Below are positions 1 to 10,152 of a stretch of 64,000 bases of DNA, piece by piece. The position numbers and the translations under genes are program-made. Origin of the DNA: Cycas panzhihuaensis (taxonomy: Eukaryota > Cycadophyta); the NCBI GenBank assembly GCA_023213395.1, contig CM041465.1, forward strand, positions 43,717,741 to 43,781,740, given 5' to 3'. The notes under the pieces are model-generated. The model was not told the DNA's origin. It saw nothing but the letters and a program-made list of their open reading frames with translations, and did not search any database. Each line of letters opens with the position of its first letter. The first letter of the stretch is position 1.

Positions 1-623
1 ACACATTTTATTGGTGATTAACATAAAGTTGTAAGCCCCTATAACCATGCGGCCTTATGACTAATTATTCGACAAGCAACTCCTACGTATTTGACATTTT
101 ACTCACATTCTACGAATATCAGGAATAGATAAATTATAGAAAAGGAGAATATATTCAGATGGTTATGTGGAATGGAACCATGAAGACAAACTAAGATCAC
201 GAATATAGCAAATAGACTTGAGAAATTCATCTTCAAGACCAAGGTGCCTCAACAAGAATAAGTGCACAGATATAGCAAGTGGTGAAGCACAGCCTACACC
301 TTATTTGGCTGTATGGGAGAGTCATTTAAGAGCTGTCTTCAAGTTAGAAGACTGGAGCAAGTCCAAGATTATGCTCAAGCAAGTGAAAGCATAACCATGC
401 GAATGTCTCCTTTCCAGCTGTACATAAACATAAACTGGGCAAATTATATAAGCACAAAAAGGTCGCTATCTTCTTAATAGCATACCCGGCCCCACCATAT
501 GAGCTTCAGCACAAACTGACTCTCCATATCCTTTGAACGCGTTCTGTCATGCAAGTACCAGTGAATTCTATATATATATATAACACCCATAGGGAACCAA
601 GACATAGTGATCAATCCCTAGTT
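1..623. other. No gene seen; AT-rich flank
   Basis: I see no coding region, RNA gene or recognisable repeat here. There is only a short TA dinucleotide run near 570-582. It could be intron or intergenic sequence next to the possible exons that follow on the minus strand. Confidence 0.5.
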
Positions 624-1013
624 TTATGGTGGTGCAGAGGTGTGAAAAGAATACCCCCAGTGTAGCTTCTGGCGCTTTTTCCACGGAAATGCTCCCTTCT
701 GTTCCTGAGATTTAATAAAACATTGAAGCAGTAAGTCAAAACAGCCGGCAAAATAAAAGGACAGTATACTTTCATGTGTGATCTTGTTAGATCCCATCGC
801 ACCCTTCTTCATTGTACCCATCTTTCTCATATACAAATAATCAAACAAGAGTCTGTTTACCTGGCCCACTGCACATCCATTCCCATTTCCAATACACAGA
901 TACAAATTTCCTGGGGCAATGCTTTCTAGCTGATGTTTTTGGATAATATCCTTCTCTACAATAGCTTCACCTGCTGTGGTCTTATCTGCATCTGCTTTTG
1001 ATATGTCAAGTGA
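624..1013 (-). CDS. Possible host-gene exon, function unknown
   Basis: On the minus strand an open frame runs from 1013 to a stop at 624 (about 129 codons). It begins right after a plausible splice acceptor (TTCTAACCACAG ending at 1014). The peptide has ordinary protein composition, including LYLCIGNGNGCAVGQVNRLL followed by FDYLYMRKMGTMKKG, and matches no retroelement domain I know. There is no ATG at the 5' end, so it would be an internal or last exon. The last 30 or so codons may be intron read-through, because composition turns basic after FIKSQEQ. I do not recognise the family. It is the only stretch in the window that reads like non-transposon coding sequence, and chance cannot be excluded. 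Confidence 0.35.
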   Translation of the reverse strand, partial: SLDISKADADKTTAGEAIVEKDIIQKHQLESIAPGNLYLCIGNGNGCAVGQVNRLLFDYLYMRKMGTMKKGAMGSNKITHESILSFYFAGCFDLLLQCFIKSQEQKGAFPWKKRQKLHWGYSFHTSAPP

Positions 1014-1118
1014 CTGTGGTTAGAAGCTACAAATATTTCCACAGAACAGACCATAGAAATTGTGTTTTGCTTGAAGCTAAGCACAGTTCCAGCAAACCAA
1101 TGAGATGAGATGACATAC

Positions 1119-1209
1119 CTTTTGCATCATTCGTCTTATTAAATCTTGAACCCGTCTTTTTTATCTGCAAACGTCTTCTACGTAACTCCTGAGAATTTTC
1201 AGAATGGAA
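1119..1209 (-). CDS. Possible upstream exon of the same gene
   Basis: A 91-bp open block on the minus strand is flanked by an acceptor-like TTACTTTTGTGACAG (ending 1210) and a good donor, AAAAG/GTATGT, at 1118. It encodes a basic peptide (SENSQELRRRRLQIKKTGSR). The implied 105-bp intron would end at the acceptor of the next exon. However, the phase does not fit that acceptor without using a weaker AG slightly downstream. Both points are inference from splice motifs only. Confidence 0.2.
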
Positions 1210-1474
1210 CTGTCACAAAAGTAATTTTTACTCTTTCTATTTCAAGCACAAGCAAAAGGTGATTGATACATTTGCAACAAGTGCATGCAAAACAATAGGG
1301 AAAGTACACAGACATATAAAGGGAAACTCCTTCGTTCACTCAGAAAGGCAGATCACTCAAAAAGGCACCAAAAATAAAATCTTTGGAGAAAATCTAAAAG
1401 CCAATACACGGTGCCCATGAAGCACCGAATATGTGAAAACAAAAGTTGCAACTATATTTAACTTCTTTACTATA

Positions 1475-2558
1475 CTTCTTGAATTTGCTTTTGTAAATTG
1501 TCTATTGCATCTTTGACAGAACTTTCATCATTAGAATCAGTCTTAGAGTGATGTTGAGACCCAATAGGACTTCAAAGGCATATCATTAGCAAGCAAGGGA
1601 AGATGAACATAATCATTAGTGGAATGTGAACTTGAGCCTTCTTCATCAAACTTAACATCATGTCTGATGGAAACATTATGAGAAACAAAATCAAGGAGTC
1701 TGTGCTGCTTACTTTCTTGGTTGTACCCAACAAAAATAAATCTAGATCTTTTGGCATCTAATTTTTATCTATGTTTTTTTTGGGGACATGCATCCAAATA
1801 ACACTTCCAAAAATTCTTCCAGGTTTAATATAAAGTTTTATACCAGACCACTTTTCTTCAAGAGTGAAGTTATTAACAACTTTGGTAGGAAGTCTGTTGA
1901 GAAGGTAGTTGACACGATTTACAACTTCTGTCCAAAGTTTTCAATCTAAATGTTTTGAATATATCATACAATGGGCCATTTCGACTAAAGTTCGATGCTT
2001 TCATTCTGCAATACCATTTTGCTGCAATGTACATGCAATAGAATGCTGAAATCTTATGCCATTCTTTTTACCATATTGAATGAATTGGTCACTTAAATAC
2101 TCTTTGGCATTGTCAGTTCTAAGGATTTGTACCCTATGATTAGATTGATTCTCAACTAGAGCTTTAAATTCAATGAATCGTTCAAACAATTCACTATGTT
2201 CTTTAGTAATATAAATCCAGGATATTTTAAAAAAATTGTCAATGAAAGTAACAAAGTATTTGCTTCAGGAATAGGAGGGGACCTAAAATGGTCCACATAT
2301 ATCAGAATGAACTAACTGTAAGGGGTGCTTAGCCCTAAAAGTTGACTTACAAGAAAGAGGTCCCTGTGCTGCTTTCTTAGAACACAAGTTTCAAAAATGC
2401 CATACACTATATATAATGTAGGTAGGCCATGAACCAGATTGAGTTGATTAAAAATACGCAGCATGCCATAGCTAATATGTCCAAAGTGTGCATGCCAAAG
2501 TTTGTTGGCTAGGTCAAACTGAGCAACGTAGAAAGCAAATGTAGTTTTATTGCTTAAG
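1475..2558 (-). pseudogene. Copia H, integrase half (split element)
   Basis: Minus-strand Ty1/Copia pol remnant. Reading from 2558 down, it shows the GAG-pre-integrase motif (LWHAHFGHISYGML, then a C..K.H finger end). The integrase core follows (VQILRTDNAKEYLSDQF and a degenerate QQNGIAE). The post-integrase segment has the typical FVGYN box and ends near 1480 with no reverse transcriptase. Several frames are needed. The other half (gag, zinc knuckle, PR) lies at 16688-17680, and the two are separated by Gypsy A. TTAAG occurs at both junctions (2554-2558 and 16688-16692), which proves the split. Confidence 0.8.
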
Positions 2559-2859
2559 TGATGAGTGGTCATTATTCTTTCTTATTCTTTATTCTTTTCT
2601 TATCCTTTATTGATGAGTAGTCATTCTTAGTCATTATCCTTTATTCGTTATTCATTATTCTTTAGTCCTTATCTCTTATTCTTTATTCTTCCTATTTTGG
2701 GATCTTTGGATCCTCTATATAAATAACAAGATGCATGGACGATAAGTGTCTCTCATGCACTCATGTTTTTATATTCAAAAGGATTAAATACAAGGATGAT
2801 CAAAATTTTCTCAAGCTTTCTTTGGTGTGTTTACTTTTCCATCTCTCAACATCGCATCA
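2559..2859 (+). repeat. 5' LTR of Gypsy A
   Basis: A 301-bp LTR starting TGATG and ending CATCA (inverted termini), very rich in TTCTTATTC-type pyrimidine runs. It matches 16364-16687 along its length. A TATAAATAA box is at about 2718-2726. The LTR is preceded by target copy TTAAG and followed directly by the PBS. Confidence 0.9.
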
Positions 2860-2861
2860 AT

Positions 2862-2873
2862 TGGTATCAAAGC
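2862..2873 (+). other. Primer binding site of Gypsy A
   Basis: TGGTATCAAAGC lies two bases after the LTR. It is complementary to the 3' end of initiator methionine tRNA apart from one change (AAA for AGA). Confidence 0.85.
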
Positions 2874-3349
2874 GGGTGACTCTAAGAACTCTGCGACCTT
2901 GCTCAGTGTGTTTGTGACCCACTCTCAACGCCGCTATCAATCGTGTCCCACTCGCAAGGCTATGTAACCATGTTCCATGACGACTCTTGCAACCCTGCTC
3001 AAACTCACTCAACTCAACTGCGATCTGCTCAACATCACTCGATGTGGCTCCATTGCGACCTATTGCTCGTGATCCTGTTCACGACCACAACCACGCATTA
3101 CGACTCTATCAATGCACACCCTCAAAGGGAAACAAACGAGCCCCTCTGCACTCCATCTGGTGAAAACCCTCCCATAAGGGTACTTATCCGAATCGCCCTC
3201 TCCTCATGAAGCTACCTGCAAGATCTGAGGACCTCTCGAGTATTGATCCACTCAAAATCCGCTCACAAAGGAGCTACGACTAGGTCATATCTACTGCAAA
3301 AAAACTATTGTACTTGTATGCAACCTTGCAATCACTAAATAGCAATCAC
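2874..3349 (+). other. Leader of Gypsy A (non-coding)
   Basis: This follows the PBS and contains repeated CTCAAC/CGACTC-like words and no convincing gene. The plus ORF at 2943-3209 is low-complexity (His/Thr/Ser-rich) and has no recognised domain. Confidence 0.5.
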
Positions 3350-3454
3350 TCTATCGACTGCAACTACTCTGTTGAGTAAAAACGAGATAGCAAGTCCGTT
3401 GACTGCAGCAAGCCCATTGACTGCAGCTGGTCTGTCGACTACAACAAACCCATG
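3350..3454. repeat. 18-bp minisatellite, first block
   Basis: Degenerate tandem units of 18 bp with consensus close to AAGTCTGTCGACTGCAGC. Clean units run from about 3389 to 3444. The array resumes at 4255 after mini element B. Confidence 0.75.
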
Positions 3455-4254
3455 TGTTATGATCCTCCACCATATGAGGTTACTCTTATTGTAATTATCC
3501 CGAATGCATAAGTCCAAGAGATAGGGGACCTTAATAGCCCTATATATATGTATGTAATGTATGAGTGTGATCACCACTGAGTATTTGTAATCTTATGTTA
3601 ATAAATGTTCTTTATAACTTTACCTCTTGCTTTGTCTTCTTTTCTATCATTTTCTCTTTCTATTTCTCTATGTTTATTGGTTACAAAATTAGGTCTATAA
3701 CAATTGGTATCAGAGTAGCGATCTGGGAGATGCCATAAAGGGTTTTGAAGGTATATCCGGGAGAATAAACATTGAAATTTCTAAAAATGATGGTGAATTT
3801 GAGATGAAATGGCTCGTTTTGTAAATTTTGAGTAGTCACACTATAGATTTTGGGATGAAAGTGCGAAAATTGCAACAAATTTAATTCCAACCTACTTTTT
3901 CATCTTTGTATTTTTGGGATAGGTCTACTACCTCAACTTCAAAGAGCCACAACTTTTGCCATAGATATCCAAATGACCTCAGATATTTTTTAATTCTATG
4001 CATTTTCTAATTTACTTTCCAATGGAAGTGGTTTGAAGTTGACCAGCCCTCCCACATGCATAAGTCCAAGAGATGGCCAGCCTTAATAATCCTATATATA
4101 TGTATGTAACATATGAATGGGATCACCATTAAGTATTTGTAATCTTATGTTAATGAATATTCTCTGAAACTTTACCTCTTTCTTTGTCTTCTTTTCTATC
4201 ATTTCCTATTTTTATTTCTCTATGTTTATTGTTTACAAAATTAGGTTCGTAACA
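3455..4254 (+). mobile_element. Mini LTR element B (TRIM-like)
   Basis: Two related direct repeats flank a short non-coding middle. LTR1 is 3455-3702, TGTTATGATCC to CTATAACA. LTR2 is about 4049-4254; it lacks the first roughly 50 bp and ends TTCGTAACA. A TGGTATCAGAG primer site follows LTR1 (3705-3715). The internal part is only about 340 bp and encodes nothing recognisable. Both LTRs share GCATAAGTCCAAGAGAT and a pyrimidine-rich 3' half. The element sits inside the 18-bp minisatellite; target copies are imperfect (CCATG/CATCG). Size and structure fit a terminal-repeat retrotransposon in miniature. Confidence 0.7.
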
Positions 4255-4712
4255 CATCGATTGTAATAGGTTCGTCAACTATAGTAGGTCCATCGACTGC
4301 AACAAGCCTGTCAATTGCAGTAAGTCTATCGACTGCAGCAAGTCTGTCGACTACATCAGGTCTGTCGACTATCGCAAGTGCATAGACTGCAATAAGCTTG
4401 TCAACTCCAACAGGTCTGTCAATTGCAACAAGTCTGTCGATTACCACAAATTTGTCGATTGTTGCACGTCCATTCATCGATTGCAACAACTCCATCAACT
4501 GAAAACAAAAAAATCCTTTGTAACGCAGGCGTATTGCCATAAGCCCTACCTAGGCAAGCGTACCCCACCATGTCTGTTGACTACAGCAAATCCATCAACT
4601 ACAATAAGTTCATCCGTTGACTGTAGTAAATCGGTTGACTGAAAATGAAAACTCCTTTATAACGTGGGCATATTGCCATAAGCCCTACCTAGGCAGGCGT
4701 ACCCCACCAACC
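4255..4712. repeat. 18-bp minisatellite, second block, with ~142-bp higher-order copy
   Basis: About fourteen degenerate 18-bp units run to 4505. Then come a 60-bp segment (GTATTGCCATAAGCCCTACC and onward), a few more units (4571-4635) and a second copy of the same 60-bp segment (4653-4712). The minus-strand reading, rich in VDRL/AID repeats, is just translation of the repeat and not a gene. Confidence 0.75.
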
Positions 4713-4724
4713 TTGTGATGTGAT

Positions 4725-5569
4725 TGTTGGAGTCAAAAGTGACCCAATGGCTGTGTGAGGACCAGAGGTAGGTCAGATAACCCGAGTTGTGCAGGTACGG
4801 ACCGTACGGAGGTACGCACGAGACAAAACGGCAGAAAAACAAGCATTCTGGGTACGTATGACAAAAGCGGTGCACTGAACGGGTACGCATGACAGGAACG
4901 TACCAGCGGCGGAACGGAACCAAGCGACGGCGGTACGCACGACTCCAGGGGACCAGTGAAGACCTGTGGAGGTGCCAGACGTACGTACGGACGTACGGAC
5001 CCAAAGGATTAATTAATTAAGGCCAAACAAAGTGATTAAGTGAAGAGGTATGCATGAAGGGAATGCGGTTATGACAGGCAGTCATAACCCTTCAGCCAAA
5101 AGGTACCAACATGAGTACTTAAGGAGGTACGCATGATTCACCTGGTTAGGGTGAGAACCGGATATCACGGGTACGCAAGGGTGCAGGAGACAGTATGCAT
5201 GACAGCCAATTGGAGCATGAATGTATGATAAGTACCATCTGGGTACGCATTGTAACAGAAAGATCAGATTTGTTGGAATGCTCAGGAATGCATTCCAGCC
5301 TCTGTGTAAATGAACTGTTGAATTAATAAAAGGAAGAGTTACGTGGAAATTGATGTATGCTTGATGTTGTGATGATGATTTGCTGAAGTATGTATTGATT
5401 TACATCATTCGTGTACCATTCTGTGAATTATATATGGAATGTATGTGGAATGTATGTGAATGACCATGTTGACAGTATCCTGAAACTAGACTATAGCTAC
5501 TGTAACCTTGACAAGTGCAGCAAAGGGTATCTCGTAAGTGTAACAAGGCACCCCCAACAGAAGTCAACA
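4725..5569 (+). repeat. 5' LTR of Gypsy C
   Basis: An 845-bp LTR with TGTTG/CAACA ends, strikingly rich in GTACG words (for example GGTACGCATGAC). It also has an AATTAATAAAAGGAAGAG segment near 5322. Other copies are at 11318-12150, 33263-34096 and 42913-43715. The differences between copies cluster at CAG/CTG sites. Confidence 0.92.
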
Positions 5570-5570
5570 T

Positions 5571-5583
5571 TGGTTCCGTTGCC
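5571..5583 (+). other. Primer binding site of Gypsy C
   Basis: TGGTTCCGTTGCC is one base after the LTR. It differs by two bases from the TGGCGCCGTTGCC (tRNA-Asp type) site usual in Athila/Tat elements. The same variant is found in D (34098-34110). Confidence 0.7.
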
Positions 5584-5708
5584 TACGTCCGTTGAGGAGG
5601 GACAAGGCTAGGGGTTTCAAAGGAAAAGAATGTGTAAAGGGCAGAGGACCCTGGCTGCTGTCGTGATGGCGGGCTGTAACTAAGCCACCGTGCCTGTGGG
5701 ACCTTCCA

Positions 5709-7047
5709 ATGCCACCAAGAGGCCTTCAAGGTCGGAAGAGCCCGAAGGATACTTCACCCAAGGAAAAGGAAACCAAAGAGACAAAGGGCACTAAGATGGT
5801 CAAAAGAAGCAAAACTCGGAAGGGCGAAGAGATTAAGTTCGCGAACAACGAGACTAAGGAACGGTCCGTTGAAGGATCTGAGGCAAGTGGAGCCCAGACA
5901 CCTCAGGAAGAGGAAACCCATGGCGAACACATGGTATTGACACTAGCCCCAATCAGAGATGATTTGTTTAGCCCGGAGATTGAAGGGAAGCCAAAAGTGG
6001 ATGAAAAACATAAAGAGATCCTAACAGAGGGAAGTATACCAGTGGAGGACAGCCCGAAGGACCTAGGTGACAGCGATAAGAAGGCGGAGGAAGGTCCCTC
6101 GGCATATTGGGAAAACAAGCTAACGAGACAGCTTTTTGAAGATTCGACAGAAAGGGGATCGGATCAATCTTACATTACGGTAACGCCATTGACTATACAA
6201 GTTCCAGGTGTAGTGGAACCTATACACATAAAAACTCCGTTCAAAAATCCGCTGTTTGGGAAAGATAGTACAGCGGTAGTTACTCCCAGTGTATCCCCAA
6301 AGGACGGAGGGGAAAGATCACCATCGGTGGGGGCATGTGGCAATCTCCCAAAATGGACGATTACAGAGACTTTGGGAAACTAATTTTTAACGATACTTCA
6401 GACGCAGCAGAGCATGTGTATCTATTTCAGAACCTCATTGATGTCAAAAAGATTACAGACGAAGATGAAATCAAAGCACGCTTCGCCTGTACATTGAGAG
6501 GAGTACCCTTGGCATGGTATAAGGAAACAAACAAGAATGAGCCATGGGTGAAAATTAAGAAAGCATTTGAAGAAAGATTTCAAAAGTTTCGCAGTAATGA
6601 AGCCGTCAAAATCGCACTACGAGATCGACAGAGGCCGGAGAATCATCCTAACTTACATTAGCCGAATGAAAATTATTGCAATGAGCATGATCAATGAGAC
6701 GATAATGTAACCATAATATGAAGAATTACTCGTAAGAGGGTTGAATGAAAAGTTATGAAGCCATGATGCATGCTCATCCATTGAAATCATTCAAGAATGC
6801 TCAAGATCCGGCATTAGATTTTGAAATGGAAATGGACGACAAGCGAGGAGGACAAGATTCCTTGTTGCTAAGATTACAAGACGAGATTAGAGAGTTGAAG
6901 CGTAACCAAGATAACCGACCCTTCCGCTGTAGGGGTAGCGTAAGAGGAATCAAAGCCGGAGGCACTAAGAAAAGAGGTAGCCGATTGAAAATCGAAATAA
7001 TCGTGAAGAAGAAGAGACACCCAAAAGAAAGAGCACCGGAAGGGTAA
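5709..7047 (+). pseudogene. Gag of Gypsy C (first Gag), frameshifted
   Basis: A real ATG at 5709 opens 224 codons of Lys/Glu-rich, probably disordered N-terminus. The frame then moves at about 6335-6383 into a clear Ty3/Gypsy Gag core (FACTLRGVPLAWYKE, W.KIKKAFEERFQKF). After a stop near 6661 the homology resumes from 6745 (HPLKSFKNAQDPALDFEMEM, then a basic coiled region). The equivalent region of D (34238-35591) is open over the core, so C has taken at least three lesions. One of them is a CGTAA where D reads CAGAA (6939-6943). Gag would form the cytoplasmic particle that packages element RNA. Confidence 0.85.
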
Positions 7048-7215
7048 CCAAGTGGTGTCACATTTGTGAAGAAAACTCACATACCACTGTGGAATGTGAT
7101 TTAAATTTAAAAAAAGGCAATACACCAACAAGAGAAGTGGTGCCATATATGTGAGGTTGACACATACAACCAAGGATTGTTTCTACAATCCTGTGGGGAA
7201 AGCATTCAGAGGTCG
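7048..7215 (+). pseudogene. Zinc-knuckle region of Gypsy C
   Basis: Two CCHC-type knuckles in the pattern WCHIC.....TT..C. The first (7048-7098) is readable. The second (about 7138-7190) is frameshifted by a missing CA relative to D. Nucleic-acid binding by nucleocapsid is the family role. Confidence 0.7.
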
Positions 7216-7873
7216 AGGTGGGAAGAGGCAACCCACCTCGGAATGTGTATACAACGAGGCGCACTGTAACCCTCGAGGAAGAAATGGATGGGGAGATGCC
7301 TCATCTGCTCTGATTCGCAATCGAAAGTCCAATGCCCAATGAAGCAAGAATACGAGCAAGCCGTCAGAGCAGAATCGTGGCCCAAGCGACCACAAAACAG
7401 AGGATTGTAAGGGTAAAGCCAAAGCGACTAACCTGATGACAATCGTGCCAGAAACCAAGAATGTGAAATTACAGAACAAGCGGAAGAGAAATTGGATGAA
7501 GGATATCCAAACCCACCAACAGAAATGGATCAGTACAAACAAGCAAAACAAGTGTTAGATGGTCTAGTCCGGGAGGAGAGTATACTACCAATGGGTAAAC
7601 CGGAAACAAAATATGTTTATGTTCGGAAAAATAAACAAAAAGAGCAAGAAAAACTACCGGAAGAACTTATGGCAAAACCCCAAATGGTGCAAATGGAAGA
7701 GTTGTTTAAAGGATTACCAGCAGAAGATATTCCCAGAATGTTGCTATTGATGGAAAATCTAGTGAAACAGTTGCAGTTAACTATTCCTCTGTCTCAAGTT
7801 ATTGATTGGATCAAAGGAGGAGTGTTACGAAGGAATTACCAAAAGTTTGAAATAAATTATACCATCATTCGAC
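7216..7873 (+). pseudogene. Gag-PR spacer of Gypsy C
   Basis: A degraded stretch to about 7480 is followed by an open frame from 7492. It encodes a charged segment (QYKQAKQVLDGLVREES, then LPAEDIPRMLLLMENL and VIDWIKGG) leading straight into the protease. The same peptides are found in D at 36040-36420, so this is a conserved part of the polyprotein. I know no named domain for it. Confidence 0.6.
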
Positions 7874-9000
7874 ATGGATCCAATGGTAACCATGTCAGTC
7901 TTGGGAGAAACATTCCCACGAGTAATTGTGGATGGAGGCGTAGCAGTAAATGTGTTACCAGCTGCAACATGGTGTAAATTGGGAAGCCGGTTGGAAGCAA
8001 TGACTTATTCACCGTTGGCTAATGAACTATTGGTACGACCCATGGGCAGATTGGCCAATATCAAAGTAGACGTGGCAGGGATAGTGGTAAGAATTGACTT
8101 CACAATTGTGGAAACGGAGAAAGGAGCAACACCCTACCCGGCACTACTAGGAAGGCCATGGTTATACAAAACACAATGCCTTCAAAATTGGGAAAAGGTA
8201 ACCTTCACCTTATCGGATAATGGAAACAAAGTGGTTTTACCGATGTTGGGAAAGAATTCCATTGAAGTGATACCTGACAATGGTTCAAGTACAACCATTA
8301 CGAGTGAAGCAACAACTTCTTCGTTCGGCGAAGAAAATCTCTACCATATGGCAGAAGAGCCCACCACGTCAACTAACCACCAGCGAGAAGAACCGACGTA
8401 CTTTGGAGGAATTTACAACTCTGCAGACGATGGAAACAGGATGAGATTTGTGGATTATTGGCTACGGGATGCATATAAAGTGAACCCCTCATCCTATAGG
8501 TGTAACCTACTTTCTCGGAATATAACCGAGGATGTTGATATTAAAACTAAATCTGTTGATTATACGAGTGTTAATAATAACATAAAAAACCTAGACCCAA
8601 ACCCAAATCCCCCTTATAACCCAAACCCTTACCCTAATTCACCTCCCAATACCCCAACCCCCTCTAACCCTAACCTTCCCTCTACCTCCAGTGTGGGTCT
8701 TGAGGTAGATTGCCCTTCCCCACCCCCATCCCAACCCGAGGAAGGAAGTAACAAACCTTCCTCATCTTCTTTAGAGGTACACCTACCCAGCAGAAGATCT
8801 TTTTCAACGATCGGCGCCAAATTTGAGGACGAAGAAAAGGAAACTGCTGAGAGTATCCCTAGAGATTCCGGTCTAGGAAACAAAATTGCCACTCGTAAGG
8901 CAAATCATGAAGAATACGTTGGAGATTATGTGAAGCCCTTTTATGGAGAACCACTATGTGGAATTTCCCATTCGAGACATTGTAGAGAACATTGGTTAGG
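7874..9000 (+). pseudogene. Protease and Ser/Pro-rich linker of Gypsy C
   Basis: The frame 7874-9178 opens with a retroviral-type aspartic protease: FPRVIVDGGVAVNVLPAATW (D-G-G in place of D-S/T-G) and later YPALLGRPWLYKTQ. A long linker follows (about 8250-8890) with acidic, then Asn/Pro-rich (8600-8690) and Ser-rich parts, ending in GDYVKPFYGE. D carries the same linker. Just after it, in another frame (about 8955), WNFPFETL matches the start of the second Gag-like domain of D, and then the homology stops. This marks the left edge of the internal deletion. Confidence 0.8.
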
Positions 9001-9290
9001 AGAAGACCAATTAAGGGATCATAAGAAGAAATCGACAAAGCATACCACACCAAGGAAAAGGCGGAAAAGGACAAGGCACGACCGCCACGACAAGACATCG
9101 TATTTCAAGAAGGGTGATCGAGTATGGCGTTTCGACAACAAATCCCAAACAACCCAAGGAGAATTGAAGATGCATTGAAAAGGCCCATATAGGATTGAGA
9201 AAGTGTACCAGAATGGCACTATCCAGTTGAAGAAACTATCGTGCCACCATCGCTCGAAATGGTCAAGGGTAGTAAACTGAAACCCTATAT
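9001..9290 (+). pseudogene. Integrase C-terminal tail of Gypsy C, diverged
   Basis: Reads RHDRHDKTSYFKKGDRVW, then GELKMH..GPYRIEKVYQNGTIQL, the C-terminal beta-barrel part of a Gypsy integrase. It aligns with the IN end of D (40660-40860: WHDRHLRKPQFNEGDQVLL, GKLKMRW) but is far more different from D than any neighbouring module. No RT, RNase H or IN catalytic core precedes it. Either this part was acquired from another family or it lies beside a recombination point. Confidence 0.7.
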
Positions 9291-9539
9291 CAACTAGGGT
9301 GGAGCAACTTACCAGCCGAATCAATTGGTTGTACCATAGCGTATTGCATGATGTTGAGGCAATCAACTGCCTTGATACCGAGCCATGATCCAGTTCGGTA
9401 TGGATACAAAAATAAATTAAAAAAATTGGAAAAAATAAAAATAACCGTAACTCATTACTGATATAAGCAACAACAGCATAATCTGAGAAAAATCAAAGGA
9501 AAATTCATCGGCATACAAGCAAATTACGATTATGCGTCT
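9291..9539 (+). other. Post-integrase non-coding segment of Gypsy C
   Basis: No ORF. The part from about 9320 on is nearly the same as D 40912-41110 (for example TTGATACCGAGCCATGATCC), showing close kinship of the two elements. An A-rich stretch is at 9405-9450. Confidence 0.65.
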
Positions 9540-9960
9540 GAAAAGGTATGTTACCAGGTACGTACAGTTGGAATAGTGATAAAAGTGGAAAATGCACTAT
9601 ACGTACCAAAGGAATTCACTAAAGTACACATAGTTGGAAAAAGTGACTCGGCATTACACTATACATACCTGAAAAGTACGCGGACAGGTACGCACAATAT
9701 AAATAACTTTAAGTGGCTCAATTACATTATACGTACCTGAAAAGTACGCAGACAGGTACGCACAGTGCAAAGGAACGTAAGTTAAACTCTTGCATTATAC
9801 GTACCAACGAAGTACGTAATCGGGTACGCACTATGTAAGAGATACTTAAGTGACTGTTTACATTATACGTACCAACGAAGTACGTAATCGAGTACGCATA
9901 ATGGAAATCTTCAACATTATACGTACCAAGGGCACGTATAAGACAAAAGACGCAAAACGA
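9540..9960 (+). repeat. GTAC-rich tandem repeats of Gypsy C
   Basis: Degenerate tandem units of roughly 66-100 bp built around ATTATACGTACC....GTACG...GGTACGCA. The clearest pair starts near 9793 and 9861 (68-bp period). Palindromic TACGTA and GTAC cores recur in each unit. The same words fill the LTRs, and a parallel block occurs in D (41110-41560). It sits immediately upstream of the extra ORF. Confidence 0.75.
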
Positions 9961-10152
9961 CAAATCATTACGTACCTGCGAACATTCCGTGCGATGCGCA
10001 GAGCGGAAACGGACTACGGCAGGCAAGGATTTGCTCTGCACGCATCACGGCGCAAAGCGGTGAAACGGCCAAGATTCCTCGAGGAGTGCGTGCGTGCGGT
10101 TCTCTTTGATGCGCTTTGGTTTCTTTCTTACCTCTGGAAATCCACAGCCATA

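Noticed and set aside
4241-4540. 99-codon minus ORF with VDRL/AID repeats, looking like a repeat protein
   Set aside because: It is the 18-bp minisatellite read in frame; the unit length is a multiple of three, so it stays open.
3389-4635. Regular short repeats resembling a CRISPR array
   Set aside because: The units are contiguous with no unique spacers, are degenerate, and lie in a plant retrotransposon leader.
4657-5004. 115-codon minus ORF in the 5' LTR of C, with similar ones in the other LTR copies
   Set aside because: Recurs only because the LTR is repeated; Arg/Tyr/Val-rich composition follows from GTAC/GTACG words and the frame is not kept between copies.
8629-8892. Minus ORF opposite the Pro/Ser linker
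   Set aside because: Shadow frame of a low-complexity coding stretch.
7874-9178. 434-codon plus ORF as a possible host gene
   Set aside because: It contains the Gypsy protease, the linker and an integrase tail, and a near copy exists in element D.
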